A DNA stretch of 16,189 nt from NCBI GenBank assembly GCA_044359885.1, contig JBIKLI010000063.1:1-16189 (forward strand), written 5' to 3'. This DNA is from CAIOSQ01 sp044359885 (lineage in GTDB: Bacteria; Pseudomonadota; Alphaproteobacteria; CACIAM-22H2). The translations under genes and the position numbers were made by a program. This document shows, piece after piece, positions 13,709-16,189 of the stretch. Under the pieces are notes generated by a model, which saw only the letters and a program-made list of their open reading frames with translations, had not been told where the DNA came from and did not search any database. The number at the start of each line of letters is the position of its first letter. Position 1 is the first letter of the stretch.

Positions 13709-15123
13709 CACCAGCGTCCGCGGTCGCGGCGATGGCGGCCGTGCTGCTGGCATCGGTCCCGTCGCACGCTGCCGCGCATGCCTTCGCCCAGCGCTACGAC
13801 CTGCCGCTGCCGCTTTGGCACTATCTCGCCGGCGCGGGCGCCGCCGTCGCGCTTTCCTTCGCGGCGGTTTCGGCCGCCGGACGCGCACGGCCAGGGCGCG
13901 CCCGGGTCGCGATCCTGCGGATCGGTGACTCCCCGGCGCGGCTGCTGGCCCAGGGAATACGCGGCGCCGGGGTCCTGGCCTTCATGCTGCTGCTGGCCGC
14001 GGGAGCCTTCGGCCGGCGCGGCGACTGGGACAGCAACCTGCTGCCGGTGGCGGTATGGATCTGGTGGTGGGTGGGGCTGTCCTTCCTGTGCCTTGTCGCG
14101 GGCGATCTCTGGCGGCTGCTGGATCCGTGGCGGACGCTGGCGCAGATGGCCCGGATCACGGCGCTTCGGCCCGATCTCGCGCCGGCAGCGAGGAATTGCT
14201 GGCCGGCGGTCGCACTCTTCTTCGCCTTTTCCTGGGCCGAACTGGTCTGGCCCGGGAACGCGGATCCACGGCGTCTCGCCATGCTGATCCTGGCCTATAC
14301 CGGACTGGCCTGGATCGGCATGGGCCTGATCGGGCCGGGGCGCTGGCGGCGATGCTGCGACCCGTTCGCGCGATTCTTCGCGATGCTCGGGGACTGCGCC
14401 CCGCTGGCGATGAGGCGGGTGCGCGGCGGATGGGTGCTGGTCCTGCGCTGGCCCGGCGCGGGGCTCGCGTTGCGGCGCCCGCCCTCGGTGTCCCAGGCCG
14501 CCTTCGTGATCCTGGCGCTGGCGACCGTCGGCTTCGACGGCATCGCCGAGACCGCGGCGTGGGAGGCGACGATCGGCCAGGCATTCGCCGTGCTCTACGC
14601 GAGCGGCTTCGTCCATGCCTTCGGCTATGGCATCGCCGGCACGCTGGTGAAGACCGCAGGGCTGGTGCTGGCGCCGTTCGCGCTGTTTGCGGCGTTCGCC
14701 CTGGCCTGCGCCGCCACGGGCCGGATCGGGGACGAGCCGACCGGAAGCGTTGCGCGCCGCTTCGTGCTCAGCCTCGTCCCGATCGCGGCCGGCTACCATC
14801 TCGCCCATTACCTCGCCTATCTTCTGATCCAGGGGCAGGCCGGGCTGCCGCTCCTGGCCGATCCGCTGGCGCTGGGATGGAACCTGTTCGGCCTGCGCGG
14901 CCACGAGATCGACATCGGGATCGTCGACATGCGATCGGTATGGGTGACGGCCGTCCTGGCCATCGTGGGCGGCCATGCCATCGGCGTGGCGCTTGCCGAC
15001 GCCTCGGCCCGGCGCGCCTACGGCGCACGCGCGACCCTCAGCCAGCTGCCCATGGCGGTCCTGATGGTCGGCTATACCATGCTGAGCCTCTGGATTTTGT
15101 CCCAGCCGATCGTCAATGTCTGA
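13705..15123 (+). CDS. Polytopic membrane protein, FedB-like family of unknown native role
   Basis: A 472-residue protein with about 11-12 hydrophobic helices (approximately 4-22, 36-58, 85-103, 112-133, 163-183, 189-209, 263-282, 291-312, 314-338, 353-376, 411-432, 447-467). The first may be a cleaved signal. Family landmarks are HAFAQRYDLPLPLWHYLAGAG (25-45), LWRLLDPWRTL (135-145), GYHLAHYLAYLL (363-374) and GGHAIGVALA (422-431). The His residues in or beside helices (H25, H39, H304, H365, H368, H424) could bind metal or heme. I recall relatives labelled fenitrothion hydrolase (FedB-like); that name probably reflects one chance activity, and I do not rely on it. It begins in an ATGA overlap with the small cupredoxin-like gene, so the two products likely act together at the inner membrane. 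Confidence 0.78.
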   Translation: MTPASAVAAMAAVLLASVPSHAAAHAFAQRYDLPLPLWHYLAGAGAAVALSFAAVSAAGRARPGRARVAILRIGDSPARLLAQGIRGAGVLAFMLLLAAGAFGRRGDWDSNLLPVAVWIWWWVGLSFLCLVAGDLWRLLDPWRTLAQMARITALRPDLAPAARNCWPAVALFFAFSWAELVWPGNADPRRLAMLILAYTGLAWIGMGLIGPGRWRRCCDPFARFFAMLGDCAPLAMRRVRGGWVLVLRWPGAGLALRRPPSVSQAAFVILALATVGFDGIAETAAWEATIGQAFAVLYASGFVHAFGYGIAGTLVKTAGLVLAPFALFAAFALACAATGRIGDEPTGSVARRFVLSLVPIAAGYHLAHYLAYLLIQGQAGLPLLADPLALGWNLFGLRGHEIDIGIVDMRSVWVTAVLAIVGGHAIGVALADASARRAYGARATLSQLPMAVLMVGYTMLSLWILSQPIVNV

Positions 15124-15167
15124 GCCGGCATTGCGATAACTCGAACAAGACAAGAAAGGTCGAGGCC

Positions 15168-16151
15168 ATGCTGAAGCTTCTCCCCCGCGCCGCCATGCTG
15201 ACGGTTCTCGCGCTATCGCCCGCCTTGGCGGTCGCGCAGGCCGGCGATCCTGCGCCCGGTCAATGGGGCAAGCGGGCGCCCCTGATCGAGGCCAATTCCG
15301 AATTCACCCTCACCTCCACGGGCGGGCGCATCTATGTGCTGGGCGGCTATCCGCGGGGCCGGGTGAGCGTGCGGACCGTACAGATCTACGACATCGCCGC
15401 CGATCGCTGGGACCTGGGGCCGCCGCTGCCGGAGGTCAACAACCATGGCATGGCGGCATCGCTCGACGGCGTCGTCTATCTGTTCGGCGGGCAGACCGAC
15501 CCGATGACGGCCTATGTCGACACCGTCTACGCGCTCGACACGCGCCAGGGCGCCGCCGCGCGCTGGGTCGAGAAGAGCCGCATGCCGACCAAGCGCAGCG
15601 CCGGTGTCGCCATCGTGCATGATGGCAAGATCTATGTCGTCGGCGGACGCCCGCCCCGCGGCAACGATTTCGCCGTCTACGATCCGGCGACGGACAGATG
15701 GGAAACGCTGCCCGACCTGCCCAGCCAGCGCAACCACATCGCCGCCGAACTGATCGCCGGCCGCATCCATGTCTTCGGCGGCCGCCTGGGCGGCGGATTC
15801 CAGAGCGACAAGACCGCGGCGCACGAGATCTACGATCCGCGCACCCGGCGCTGGAGCGTCGCCGCGCCGATGCTGAAGCCGCGCAGCGGCATCAACAGCG
15901 TCACCGCCCATGGCTGCGTCCATGTCTGGGGCGGCGAAGAGGCCGCAGGCGTCTTCCCGGATCACGACGTCTACGATCCGCGGCGGGACGCCTGGACCAA
16001 GCTTCCGGACATGCCGATCCCGATCCACGGCGTCACGGGGGCCACGTTTGCCAACGGCCTCATCTACGTGACCGGCGGCGGAACCGAGGTCGGCGGCAGC
16101 AGCGGCAGCCTTCTGAACCAGGTTTACCGCCCGTCTGTCTTGTGCGAGTGA
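15168..16151 (+). CDS. Secreted kelch-repeat beta-propeller protein
   Basis: A 327-residue protein with a Sec signal peptide (1-24, ALAVAQA) and six kelch repeats. The Gly-Gly pairs are at 59-60, 107-108, 159-160, 204-205, 255-256 and 303-304; most are followed by a Tyr-Asp pair and a Trp (W81, W133, W178, W229, W276). Six repeats predict a closed six-bladed propeller in the periplasm. Relatives include sialic-acid mutarotase NanM and many uncharacterised proteins; its catalytic residues cannot be confirmed here. AAGAAAGG lies upstream of the ATG. It starts 44 bp after the membrane protein on the same strand, so it is probably the last gene of the operon. A ligand-binding or chaperone role in metal or chelate uptake is only a contextual guess. 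Confidence 0.85.
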   Translation: MLKLLPRAAMLTVLALSPALAVAQAGDPAPGQWGKRAPLIEANSEFTLTSTGGRIYVLGGYPRGRVSVRTVQIYDIAADRWDLGPPLPEVNNHGMAASLDGVVYLFGGQTDPMTAYVDTVYALDTRQGAAARWVEKSRMPTKRSAGVAIVHDGKIYVVGGRPPRGNDFAVYDPATDRWETLPDLPSQRNHIAAELIAGRIHVFGGRLGGGFQSDKTAAHEIYDPRTRRWSVAAPMLKPRSGINSVTAHGCVHVWGGEEAAGVFPDHDVYDPRRDAWTKLPDMPIPIHGVTGATFANGLIYVTGGGTEVGGSSGSLLNQVYRPSVLCE

Positions 16152-16158
16152 ATCGTTT

Positions 16159-16181
16159 GTCTGAGATGTTTTTTCTGAGAC
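16159..16181 (+). terminator. Imperfect hairpin after the kelch gene
   Basis: GTCTGAGA (16159-16166) and TCTGAGAC (16174-16181) pair at seven of eight positions across a T-rich seven-base loop, eight bases after the kelch stop. No T-run follows before the window ends, so this is only a candidate operon terminator. Confidence 0.25.
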
Positions 16182-16189
16182 GCAAAAGC

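Noticed and set aside
1..16189. CRISPR arrays, tRNA or rRNA genes, insertion sequences, attachment sites
   Set aside because: Reading both strands I saw no regularly spaced repeats, cloverleaf or rRNA core sequences, transposase motifs or flanking terminal repeats.

Overview
The window is about 16 kb of very GC-rich, gene-dense DNA with strongly GC-biased third codon positions. It looks like chromosome of an alphaproteobacterium, perhaps from the Rhodospirillales/Acetobacteraceae area. That placement rests on base composition and on the general look of the proteins (a serine-glyoxylate-type aminotransferase, a Zur/COG0523/DUF1826 set, Dpp/Nik-type transport). Nothing here fixes a genus. I see no rRNA, tRNA, CRISPR array, transposase or prophage gene.

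Region 1 (1-7.2 kb, apart from the edges, a metabolic block). At the left edge is the 5' part of a secreted hydratase-like gene on the minus strand. It diverges from a class V (serine/alanine-glyoxylate) aminotransferase on the plus strand. Convergent to that is a tight five-gene minus-strand operon, read from 5907 down to 1726: enoyl-CoA hydratase, Gfo/Idh/MocA oxidoreductase, D-cysteine desulfhydrase-like PLP enzyme, TPR protein and GNAT acetyltransferase. About 400 bp between this operon and the next gene (5908-6305) holds a possible promoter and one doubtful small ORF.

Region 2 (6.3-16.15 kb, a zinc-homeostasis locus). A COG0523/CobW GTPase and a Zur-like Fur-family repressor lie on the minus strand. 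Divergent from zur runs a plus-strand series of eight closely spaced genes: DUF1826 protein, Tat-type periplasmic binding protein, two DppB/DppC-like permeases, a single-chain double-ATPase, a small His-rich secreted cupredoxin-like protein, a 472-residue polytopic membrane protein, and a secreted six-repeat kelch protein. Two related AT-rich dyads (15 of 18 bases identical) sit in front of the GTPase and in front of DUF1826. They stand out from the GC-rich surroundings and look like Zur operators.

The simplest reading is that zinc shortage releases Zur. This would induce the GTPase (intracellular zinc allocation) and, from the other promoter, DUF1826 plus an ABC importer of the peptide/nickel/metallophore family and its periplasmic and membrane accessories. 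The zur/COG0523/DUF1826 association is established in the literature. Joining it to the importer, the cupredoxin-like/membrane pair and the kelch protein is inferred from spacing and overlap, and is the most interesting hypothesis in the window.
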